In this document: one piece after another, positions 1 to 5,021 of the stretch
How the letters are laid out: each line of letters starts with the position of its first letter
How positions within the stretch are numbered: the stretch's first letter is position 1
Source: Oleispira sp963933055
GTDB taxonomy: Bacteria; Pseudomonadota; Gammaproteobacteria; Pseudomonadales; Oceanobacteraceae
Assembly: GCA_963933055.1 (NCBI GenBank)
Contig: CAWVSY010000091.1
Span: forward strand, 1-7,149
Reading direction: 5' to 3'
Length of the DNA: 7,149 nucleotides
Translations under genes and position numbers: made by a program
The notes under the pieces: generated by a model
The model's database searches: none
Told to the model about the DNA's origin: nothing
The model's input: only the letters and a program-made list of their open reading frames with translations

Positions 1-22
1 TCTTAGGAGTTTGCTTAGTCAT
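1..22 (-). CDS. Start of a divergent gene (7 codons visible)
   Basis: On the minus strand an ATG at 22-20 opens a frame reading MTKQTPK that runs off the window edge. It is preceded by AGGA (complement of 29-32), six bases from the ATG, which is close to an ideal ribosome binding site. The neighbour of rluE in E. coli is the divergent isocitrate dehydrogenase gene icd, and pseudomonads carry an isocitrate dehydrogenase gene in this region. The residues seen would suit the N-terminus of a monomeric NADP isocitrate dehydrogenase, but seven residues cannot identify a protein, so the function is a guess from gene order. The start signal is seen directly; the identity is inference. Confidence 0.45.
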
Positions 23-66
23 TATTTGTCCTAGTATTCTTTGGCTGTATCGCCATTAGCCTTAGA

Positions 67-138
67 AAGACGACTTTTGGTCGACTTCGTATCTTTTAGG
101 CCCGTCAGGCATAACAAAGGTCACTTTTGGTCACCTTT
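67..138. repeat. Pair of related imperfect palindromes in the divergent intergenic region
   Basis: Two small hairpin-forming elements share the core ACTTTTGGTC at 73-82 and 123-132, exactly 50 bp apart. The first (67-87) pairs AAG-a-CGAC with GTCG-a-CTT around a TTTTG loop. The second (116-138) pairs AAAGGT with ACCTTT, with two further inner pairs around the same loop, and runs into TTTTT at 136-140. They lie between the start of the minus-strand gene and the rluE promoter. They could be operator sites, leader structures of the divergent transcript or degenerate palindromic repeats. The second also resembles a weak terminator for any plus-strand readthrough. The function is unknown; only the symmetry is seen. 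Confidence 0.45.
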
Positions 139-203
139 TTGGGCTCATTTAAGTTTTAAATACAACTTTATGAGTTATAGCGGGCACGAATATTAACACG
201 CAA

Positions 204-212
204 TGGTATAAT
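204..212 (+). promoter_or_regulatory. Extended -10 promoter for rluE
   Basis: The sequence TGGTATAAT combines the extended -10 TGn motif (204-206) with a perfect sigma-70 TATAAT hexamer (207-212). No good -35 hexamer lies 16-18 bp upstream, which is acceptable because extended -10 promoters depend less on it. Transcription would begin near position 219, giving a leader of roughly 88 nt before the rluE start codon. This is the best promoter candidate in the window and probably drives rluE, nudJ, mnmA and hflD together. The start site is predicted from hexamer spacing, not observed. Confidence 0.6.
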
Positions 213-216
213 CAAA

Positions 217-250
217 AGGCTTTTATGTAGTATTTCTACAGCAAAAGCTT
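217..250 (+). other. Stem-loop at the predicted 5' end of the rluE mRNA leader
   Basis: The segment folds into a long hairpin. Positions 217-224 pair with 243-250 (one G-U pair), there is a small internal loop (225 against 241-242), and TGTAG at 226-230 pairs with CTACA at 236-240 around a 5-nt loop. It begins where transcription from the upstream extended -10 element is expected to start, so it could be a 5'-terminal stem that protects the mRNA from decay. It has no following T-run on the plus strand, so it is not a typical intrinsic terminator. The TGTAGTATTT sequence recurs at 267-276 and could compete for the same pairing partner. Confidence 0.4.
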
Positions 251-306
251 ATTATTTATACAATATTGTAGTATTTGGTAGTTTCTTTACAAGGTTTCGT
301 CTTTTT

Positions 307-957
307 ATGTCCAATCTCATTCTTTTCAATAAGCCTTTCAACGTGCTGTCACAATTTTCTGCGCACGAAGGTAAAACCACATTGGCGAAATTCATTAAAA
401 CCAAAGGATTTCACCCAGCGGGTCGCCTGGATTATGATTCCGAAGGTTTAATGCTGCTAACCAATCAAGGGGACCTACAACATCAGATTAGTCACCCAAG
501 TCACAAACTGCCAAAAACTTATTGGATTCAAGTTGAAGGCGAAGTGACTAAAGAAGCCGTCGAGCAGTTACGTAATGGCATAAAACTCAATGATGGTATG
601 ACCGCCCCTGCCAAAGTTAAACAAATGGCCTCTGTCAAAATCTGGCCTCGAAATCCTCCCATTCGTCCGCGCGAAGGTCAAGTCACTAGCTGGCTACAAC
701 TGACCATCGTAGAAGGAAGAAACCGCCAGGTGCGCAGAATGGCCGCCGCCGTTGGCCTACCTTGTTTGCGTTTAATTCGCATGCAGATTGGTGACTGGAC
801 AATTAAAGGCTTAAAGCCTGGGGAATCACGCTCCGACATGGTGGCCTTACCCAGCGAATCGGTAAAACAAGCAACCAGTGGCCCAACCAAGAAAAACATC
901 GACAAAAAATTTGATGGCAATGTCACTCGCAGCAAATACAAAAAGAACAGGCGCTAG
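307..957 (+). CDS. rluE: 23S rRNA pseudouridine(2457) synthase RluE
   Basis: RluE isomerises a uridine in helix 89 of 23S rRNA (U2457 in E. coli) to pseudouridine during large-subunit assembly. The 216-residue protein is a complete stand-alone catalytic domain of the RsuA/RluB/E/F type without an S4 RNA-binding domain, as expected for RluE. The start LILFNKPFNVL (4-14) is the family's first motif. GRLDYDSEGL (39-48) holds the catalytic Asp42, and EGRNRQVRRM (136-145) is the conserved C-terminal motif. WPRNPPIRPR is also typical of RluE. Residues from about 185 form a Lys/Arg-rich tail, probably flexible and RNA-contacting; as recalled, the E. coli protein has its basic extension at the N-terminus instead. 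The ATG is preceded by AAGG at 291-294 with a rather long 12-nt spacing. It is the first gene of the plus-strand cluster; nudJ starts one base after its stop codon. Confidence 0.93.
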   Translation: MSNLILFNKPFNVLSQFSAHEGKTTLAKFIKTKGFHPAGRLDYDSEGLMLLTNQGDLQHQISHPSHKLPKTYWIQVEGEVTKEAVEQLRNGIKLNDGMTAPAKVKQMASVKIWPRNPPIRPREGQVTSWLQLTIVEGRNRQVRRMAAAVGLPCLRLIRMQIGDWTIKGLKPGESRSDMVALPSESVKQATSGPTKKNIDKKFDGNVTRSKYKKNRR

Positions 958-958
958 C

Positions 959-1462
959 ATGGTAAGTGAGACGAATCTGCAGAATCAAGAGCCTGAACGC
1001 TGGACGCCCCATGCAACGGTCGCGACCATTGTTGAGAAAGACGGTAAGTTTTTATTAGTAGAAGAACGCCGCTTAATTAATGAGCAAGGTGAGTTCGGCA
1101 TTGTCTACAACCAGCCTGCGGGTCATGTAGATAAAGGCGAATCGATCATGGCGGCTGCGATTCGTGAAACACTTGAGGAAACCCGCTGGCAGGTAAAATT
1201 AAAACACCTAGTAGGCATTTATATTTTTACCGCTCCCGCCAATGGCATTACCTATCATAGATACTGTTTTGCAGCAGAAGCACTAATGCATCAAGCTGAA
1301 AGTGAGCTTGATGATGGTATACTGGACGCCAAGTGGTTTAGCTGGGAAGAAATTCAAACGCTAAATAACCTGCGCAGCCCCCTTGTAAAACGCTGCCTCC
1401 AAGACCATATTGATGGCAAGCAATACCCACTAGACCTTATTTATGAACATACTGCACAGTAG
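959..1462 (+). CDS. nudJ: Nudix phosphatase NudJ
   Basis: NudJ is a small cytoplasmic Nudix hydrolase. The E. coli enzyme removes phosphate from nucleoside tri- and diphosphates and from the thiamine precursor HMP-PP. With ATG at 959 the protein has 167 residues (E. coli about 153). AGG at 949-951 gives a 7-nt ribosome-site spacing, and the start lies one base after the rluE stop, so it is preferred over an in-frame ATG at 878 inside rluE. The N-terminal strand HATVATIVEKDGKFLLVEE (18-36) leads to NQPAGH (51-56). The Nudix box begins at Gly55 and has metal-binding RETLEE at 69-74. The glycine usually found near the end of the box is Arg76 here (ETRW). The VGIY motif and the TYHRYCFAA segment are typical of NudJ. 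Translational coupling to rluE is likely. Confidence 0.92.
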   Translation: MVSETNLQNQEPERWTPHATVATIVEKDGKFLLVEERRLINEQGEFGIVYNQPAGHVDKGESIMAAAIRETLEETRWQVKLKHLVGIYIFTAPANGITYHRYCFAAEALMHQAESELDDGILDAKWFSWEEIQTLNNLRSPLVKRCLQDHIDGKQYPLDLIYEHTAQ

Positions 1463-1510
1463 CGACAACCAAATGCAGCATGAAAACAGTTTACAGAGTT
1501 AGAAGTGAAA

Positions 1511-2647
1511 ATGATTAACAAGCCTAAAGCAGAAACCCTCGTCATAGTCGGCATGTCCGGCGGTGTAGATTCTTCCGTATCCGCCCTACTACTACAACAG
1601 CAAGGTTACCAGGTGGAAGGCTTATTCATGAAAAACTGGGACGAAGATGACGGCACAGACTACTGTACCGCTATGGACGATCTCGCGGATGCTCAAGCCG
1701 TCGCCGATAAGTTAGGCATGAAACTGCACACGGCAAATTTCGCCAGCGAATACTGGGATAACGTTTTTGAACACTTCTTAGAAGAGTACAAAGCAGGTCG
1801 CACCCCCAACCCAGATATTTTGTGTAACCGCGAAATTAAATTCAAAGCATTCTTAGACTATACCAAGGTACTTGGAGCAGACTACATTGCTACCGGACAC
1901 TACGTGCGCCGTCGTGACGTTGAAACCGAAAATGGCGAACGCGCGCAGCTGCTTCGCGGAATAGATGGTAATAAAGACCAAAGCTATTTCCTTCATGCTG
2001 TCGCCGGAACCGAAATTGCCCAAACATTATTCCCCGTTGGCGAATTAGAAAAGCCAGAAGTACGCCGCATTGCGGAAGAGCATGATTTAGTCACTCATAA
2101 CAAAAAAGACTCGACCGGTATCTGTTTTATCGGCGAGCGTCGCTTTAAAGACTTCCTTCAGCAATACTTGCCTGCGCAACCTGGCATTATTGAAACCCCT
2201 GAAGGTGAAAAGATCGGCAAGCACCAAGGGCTTATGTACCATACTCTAGGACAGCGCCAAGGTTTAGGTATTGGCGGTCTTAATGGCTACTCAGATGACC
2301 CATGGTATGTTGCCCAAAAAGATTTAGAACGTAATGTACTGATTGCAGCTCAGGGTAAAAACCACCCTATTCTATTCAGCCATTCATTAACGTCGCATCA
2401 GATTTATTGGGTAAACGAAGAGCCAGAATTCCCATTAAACTGCACCGCCAAAGTGCGCTATCGTCAAAGTGATCAGGCCTGTACTGTGACTAAAAATGAA
2501 GAAGGCTTATATCAAGTCGTTTTCAAAGATCCTCAGCGTGCAGTAACACCAGGGCAAAGCGTTGTTTTTTATATCGACGAACTGTGTCTAGGTGGCGGCG
2601 TTATCGAGCAAACGCAAGTTGACCCTGAACGCCCTATCAAGTTTTAA
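1511..2647 (+). CDS. mnmA: tRNA-specific 2-thiouridylase MnmA
   Basis: MnmA adenylates wobble uridine 34 of the Lys, Glu and Gln tRNAs and inserts sulfur delivered by the TusABCDE relay, giving the s2U half of mnm5s2U. From ATG 1511 the protein has 378 residues, a normal family length. The PP-loop ATP-binding motif SGGVDSS is at 16-22, and MKNWDEDDG (40-48) follows. NPDILCNREIKFK holds catalytic Cys105, GHYVRR lies at 129-134, and DSTGICFIGER holds the second catalytic Cys205. The C-terminal half carries the central and beta-barrel domains (GQRQGLGIGG, then VRYRQ). A GTG at 1505 in the same frame would add two residues. The ATG is favoured by start type and GAAG at 1502-1505, but the choice is uncertain. 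It lies 48 bp after nudJ and 12 bp before hflD, consistent with one operon. Confidence 0.96.
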   Translation: MINKPKAETLVIVGMSGGVDSSVSALLLQQQGYQVEGLFMKNWDEDDGTDYCTAMDDLADAQAVADKLGMKLHTANFASEYWDNVFEHFLEEYKAGRTPNPDILCNREIKFKAFLDYTKVLGADYIATGHYVRRRDVETENGERAQLLRGIDGNKDQSYFLHAVAGTEIAQTLFPVGELEKPEVRRIAEEHDLVTHNKKDSTGICFIGERRFKDFLQQYLPAQPGIIETPEGEKIGKHQGLMYHTLGQRQGLGIGGLNGYSDDPWYVAQKDLERNVLIAAQGKNHPILFSHSLTSHQIYWVNEEPEFPLNCTAKVRYRQSDQACTVTKNEEGLYQVVFKDPQRAVTPGQSVVFYIDELCLGGGVIEQTQVDPERPIKF

Positions 2648-2659
2648 CAAGAAGACACC

Positions 2660-3298
2660 ATGAGCGAAACCAACAAATACCAGCAGCAAACGATTGCACT
2701 AGCGGCTATTTTTCAAGCCGCTAGCTTAGTTGAACAACTAGCCCGCACAGGGGAAATTCCAGCACCAGAACTGGAACTCTTGATTGGCAGTTTATTTCAG
2801 CAAAGCCCTGACGATTTTGATGATATCTATGGCCCAAAACCTAACTTACAGGCCGGCTATCATGGCATTTGTAAAATGATGGGCAGTGATGCGAATAAAA
2901 TAAAGCAAGACATCAAGCCCGAAGTCATGCGCTATGCCTTAAGTATTATTCATTTAGAAAGCCGTCTGCGTAAAAATAGCGACATGATGAATCAGCTTGG
3001 CAATAGCATTCAAGCAAGCGTTCGCCAAGCGGATCACTTTCACATGACCCATGAAAGCGTCATTGGCAGCCTGGCAGATACTTACAAAGAAACCTTAAGC
3101 ACACTGTCGTTTCGAATCAAAGTGACTGGCAACCCTCAGATACTGCAAAATAGCTTAAATGCTAACAAGGTGCGCGCTCTGTTACTTGCGGGCATACGGG
3201 CGGCGATTTTATGGCGACAAGTTGGCGGTCGGCGCTGGCACTTATTGCTCAATCGCAAACGTTACATCAAGGATGCACAAAGCCTGCTTTTCAGGTAG
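2660..3298 (+). CDS. hflD: High frequency lysogenization protein HflD
   Basis: HflD (formerly YcfC) is a peripheral inner-membrane protein. In E. coli it binds phage lambda CII and affects its degradation by FtsH; its normal cellular role is unclear. The 212-residue length matches the E. coli protein (213). The N-terminal helix TIALAAIFQAASLVEQLA (11-28) corresponds to the family's ALAGI-QSA--V-QLA pattern. The C-terminal KVRALLLAGIRAAILWRQVGG is the most conserved stretch of the family. The protein is mostly helical, with no signal peptide or clear membrane span. The ATG has AAGAAG at 2649-2654 at good spacing, 12 bp after mnmA, so the two are probably co-translated. The mnmA-hflD-purB order is conserved in gammaproteobacteria. 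A perfect 9-bp inverted repeat lies inside the gene near its start (2699-2724). Confidence 0.93.
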   Translation: MSETNKYQQQTIALAAIFQAASLVEQLARTGEIPAPELELLIGSLFQQSPDDFDDIYGPKPNLQAGYHGICKMMGSDANKIKQDIKPEVMRYALSIIHLESRLRKNSDMMNQLGNSIQASVRQADHFHMTHESVIGSLADTYKETLSTLSFRIKVTGNPQILQNSLNANKVRALLLAGIRAAILWRQVGGRRWHLLLNRKRYIKDAQSLLFR

Positions 3299-3301
3299 AA
3301 T
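3274..3301 (+). promoter_or_regulatory. Candidate purB promoter overlapping the end of hflD
   Basis: TGCACA at 3274-3279 matches four of six -35 bases, and TAGAAT at 3296-3301 matches five of six -10 bases, with a 16-bp spacer. The -10 is followed at once by GCGCGCC (3302-3308). A GC-rich discriminator of this kind is known from promoters repressed by ppGpp during starvation, which would suit a purine synthesis gene. An alternative pair, TTTTCA (3288-3293) and TAAAAT (3310-3315), also has a 16-bp spacer. Both are matches by eye in a 61-bp gap, so confidence is modest. No clear purine-repressor operator was recognised. Confidence 0.4.
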
Positions 3302-3359
3302 GCGCGCCATAAAATTTCTAGCGACACAATAATTAATCTACTGACGAGAACCAAATCCC

Positions 3360-4727
3360 ATGGAACTTTCTGCATTAAGCGCGATTTCCCCGATTGATGG
3401 CCGTTATGGCAGCAAAACCAAAGAATTACGTTCAATTTTTTCTGAATTCGGTCTTATCCGTTGCCGTGTAGAAGTAGAAATCCGCTGGTTGCAGCGTTTA
3501 GCTGACCACGCAGAAATCTCAGAAGTAGCACCATTCAGTGCCGCAACCAATGCCAAGCTAGATGCTATCGTCGCTAATTTTTCTGAAGCCGACGCGCAAA
3601 AAATCAAAGACATTGAAGCAACCACCAATCACGACGTGAAAGCGGTTGAATACTTCATCAAAGAAACCTTTGAAGGCAATGATGAATTATTAGCGGTCTC
3701 TGAATTCGTACATTTTGCGTGTACTTCAGAAGACATTAACAACCTATCTCATGCCCTAATGTTAAAAGCAGGCCGCGAAGAGGTAGCCTTGCCATACATG
3801 CGCAAAATCGCCGATGCAATCCGCGAACTTGCACATACCTACGCTGAGTTACCAATGCTTTCTCGTACACACGGCCAAACAGCTTCCCCAACAACCTTGG
3901 GTAAAGAGATGGCAAACGTAGTGGCACGTTTAGAGCGTCAAATCACACAGCTAGAATCGGTTCCTCTACTGGGCAAGATCAACGGCGCAGTGGGTAATTA
4001 CAACGCACACATCTCTGCTTATCCTGCAATCGATTGGGCGGAAAATGCGCAGGTATTCATCGAGTCTTTGGGTCTAGCTTTCAACCCATACACGACTCAA
4101 ATTGAACCACACGATTACATTGCAGAAATGTTTGATGCCATCGCCCGCTTCAATACGATCTTGATCGATTTCAATCGTGATATCTGGGCTTACATTTCAA
4201 ATGGTTACTTCAAGCAGAAGACCATTGCCGGCGAAGTAGGCTCTTCTACGATGCCGCACAAAGTAAACCCAATTGACTTCGAAAACTCTGAAGGCAACCT
4301 GGGTATGGCAAACGCCATCATGGGCCACCTAGCTCAGAAACTTCCAATTTCTCGCTGGCAGCGTGATTTAACCGACTCTACCGTTCTTCGTAACATGGGT
4401 GTTGGCTTTGGTTACAGCCTAATTGCTTACCATTCTGTATTGAAAGGCATTAGCAAGCTGCAAGTAAACGAAGCAAACATTGGCGCAGACCTTAACAACG
4501 CATGGGAAGTATTGGCCGAGCCAGTACAAACTGTTATGCGTCGCTACGGCATCGAACAGCCATACGAGAAGCTGAAAGCGGTAACTCGTGGCAAAGCGAT
4601 TACCAAAGAAATTATGGCCGAGTTCATCGAAACTCTAGACATGCCAGCAGAAGCCATTGCCGAATTGAAAGCAATGACCCCAGCCTCTTATGTTGGTAAT
4701 GCAGCAGACCAAGCTAAAGCGGTTTAA
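3360..4727 (+). CDS. purB: Adenylosuccinate lyase PurB
   Basis: PurB catalyses two fumarate-releasing steps of purine synthesis: SAICAR to AICAR, and adenylosuccinate to AMP. It works as a cytoplasmic homotetramer of the fumarase/aspartase superfamily. The protein has 455 residues against 456 in E. coli, and starts with the typical LSALSAISPIDGRYG. SRTHGQTASPT (168-178) contains the catalytic His171. The superfamily signature SSTMPHKVNPIDFEN starts at Ser295, the catalytic serine on the mobile loop. TTNHDVKAVEYF near residue 90 is the substrate-binding helix region. His171 and Ser295 fall at the E. coli numbering, so there are no internal indels before them. The ATG has only a weak GAG-containing ribosome site (around 3344-3346). 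Downstream lies a REP-like array rather than a conventional terminator. Confidence 0.98.
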   Translation: MELSALSAISPIDGRYGSKTKELRSIFSEFGLIRCRVEVEIRWLQRLADHAEISEVAPFSAATNAKLDAIVANFSEADAQKIKDIEATTNHDVKAVEYFIKETFEGNDELLAVSEFVHFACTSEDINNLSHALMLKAGREEVALPYMRKIADAIRELAHTYAELPMLSRTHGQTASPTTLGKEMANVVARLERQITQLESVPLLGKINGAVGNYNAHISAYPAIDWAENAQVFIESLGLAFNPYTTQIEPHDYIAEMFDAIARFNTILIDFNRDIWAYISNGYFKQKTIAGEVGSSTMPHKVNPIDFENSEGNLGMANAIMGHLAQKLPISRWQRDLTDSTVLRNMGVGFGYSLIAYHSVLKGISKLQVNEANIGADLNNAWEVLAEPVQTVMRRYGIEQPYEKLKAVTRGKAITKEIMAEFIETLDMPAEAIAELKAMTPASYVGNAADQAKAV

Positions 4728-4731
4728 GCTA

Positions 4732-4810
4732 TTTTGTAGGTCGTGGCTTTAGCTCGACAAATGTTGGCCTAAAGACCAACCTACAGGACGACCTACAATC
4801 AAAGTTATCT
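4732..4810 (+). repeat. 79-bp tandem repeat unit, copy 1
   Basis: The unit begins TTTTGTAGGTCG and ends AAAGTTATCT, and is identical base for base to the following unit. It contains one forward REP-like element (4736-4758), one reverse element (4763-4784) and a short reverse remnant. TTGTAGGTCGT at 4734-4744 is the exact complement of ACGACCTACAA at 4788-4798, so the whole unit can also close into one large 11-bp-stemmed structure holding the inner GTTGG/CCAAC hairpin. The two folds exclude each other. Confidence 0.9.
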
Positions 4811-4889
4811 TTTTGTAGGTCGTGGCTTTAGCTCGACAAATGTTGGCCTAAAGACCAACCTACAGGACGACCTACAATCAAAGTTATCT
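4811..4889 (+). repeat. 79-bp tandem repeat unit, copy 2
   Basis: This is an exact duplicate of the preceding 79 bases, with no spacer and no substitution. Its forward element is at 4815-4837, its reverse element at 4842-4863 and its remnant at 4866-4875. Complete identity in non-coding DNA points to a recent duplication by slippage or unequal recombination. Confidence 0.9.
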
Positions 4890-4981
4890 TTTTGTAGGTC
4901 GTGGCTTTAGCCCGACAAACATTTACGTAAAATATTGGCTTCAAGACCAACCTACAAGCGTTGGCCTAAAGACCAACCTAC
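4890..4981 (+). repeat. Degenerate third repeat unit with an AT-rich insert and a doubled reverse element
   Basis: The unit keeps the 79-bp phase at its start and has one change (T to C) in the forward element at 4894-4916. The change restores a GGC/GCC stem, so this copy may be closest to the consensus. After ACAAA it departs from the other units: an AT-rich insert containing the perfect palindrome TTTACGTAAA (4922-4931) precedes a diverged reverse element (4934-4955), and a second, canonical reverse element follows at 4960-4981. The ACGACCTAC remnant is missing. Confidence 0.8.
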
Positions 4982-5021
4982 ATGTATCATCACTGCAATC
5001 TAAATCAGCACGGTAATCGCA

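Larger units (their letters stand above)
4732..4981. repeat. Array of REP/BIME-like palindromic elements
   Basis: The array holds three forward elements of the form GTAG-GTCGTGGC-TTTA-GCYCGAC (4736-4758, 4815-4837, 4894-4916). It also holds four reverse elements which, read on the minus strand, are GTAG-GTTGG-n8-CCAAC or close variants (4763-4784, 4842-4863, 4934-4955, 4960-4981). Short reverse remnants ending ACGACCTAC lie at 4787-4796 and 4866-4875. A GTAG head followed by an imperfect palindrome is the hallmark of REP elements mobilised by REP-associated tyrosine transposases. Head-to-head pairs of opposite orientation make BIMEs. No such transposase is encoded here, so these would be non-autonomous copies. 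Confidence 0.85.
4728..5021. other. Non-coding gap between purB and roxA filled mainly by REP-like repeats
   Basis: No credible reading frame is present in these 294 bases. Positions 4732-4981 are an array of palindromic repeats, and 4982-5021 is a short unique leader before roxA. There is no ordinary intrinsic terminator with a long T-run, although the repeat hairpins could reduce readthrough or protect the 3' end of the purB mRNA, as shown for REP elements elsewhere. In E. coli the phoP-phoQ genes lie between purB and the roxA homologue; they are absent here. Confidence 0.8.

Noticed and set aside
3..59. Plus-strand open frame at the left edge encoding the hydrophobic end LGVCLVIICPSILWLYRH before a TAG
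   Set aside because: It could be the C-terminus of a membrane protein, but only 18 residues are visible. The minus-strand ATG with a good ribosome site in the same place, plus the divergent order known in E. coli, explains the region better.
217..250. Intrinsic terminator
   Set aside because: The stem is strong, but it is followed by ATTATTTATA rather than a T-run on the plus strand. On the minus strand there is only a short TTTT and no gene that would need a terminator here.
678..941. Minus-strand 87-codon frame inside rluE
   Set aside because: It is a shadow of rluE: no recognisable protein, no ribosome site, and fully covered by a well-conserved gene.
878..958. Upstream in-frame ATG that would lengthen NudJ by 27 residues and overlap rluE
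   Set aside because: The extension is not NudJ-like, and the ATG at 959 has AGG at good spacing right after the rluE stop.
4502..4699. Plus-strand 65-codon frame within purB in another reading frame
   Set aside because: It is fully inside the conserved purB C-terminus and shows no family resemblance.
4732..4981. CRISPR array
   Set aside because: The repeats are head-to-head palindromic pairs with a 79-bp period, and the intervals are identical rather than unique spacers. No cas genes are present.
4732..4981. Insertion sequence or integron attC-like sites
   Set aside because: There is no transposase or integrase and no target-site duplication. The GTAG head and TTTA-looped palindromes fit REP elements better.
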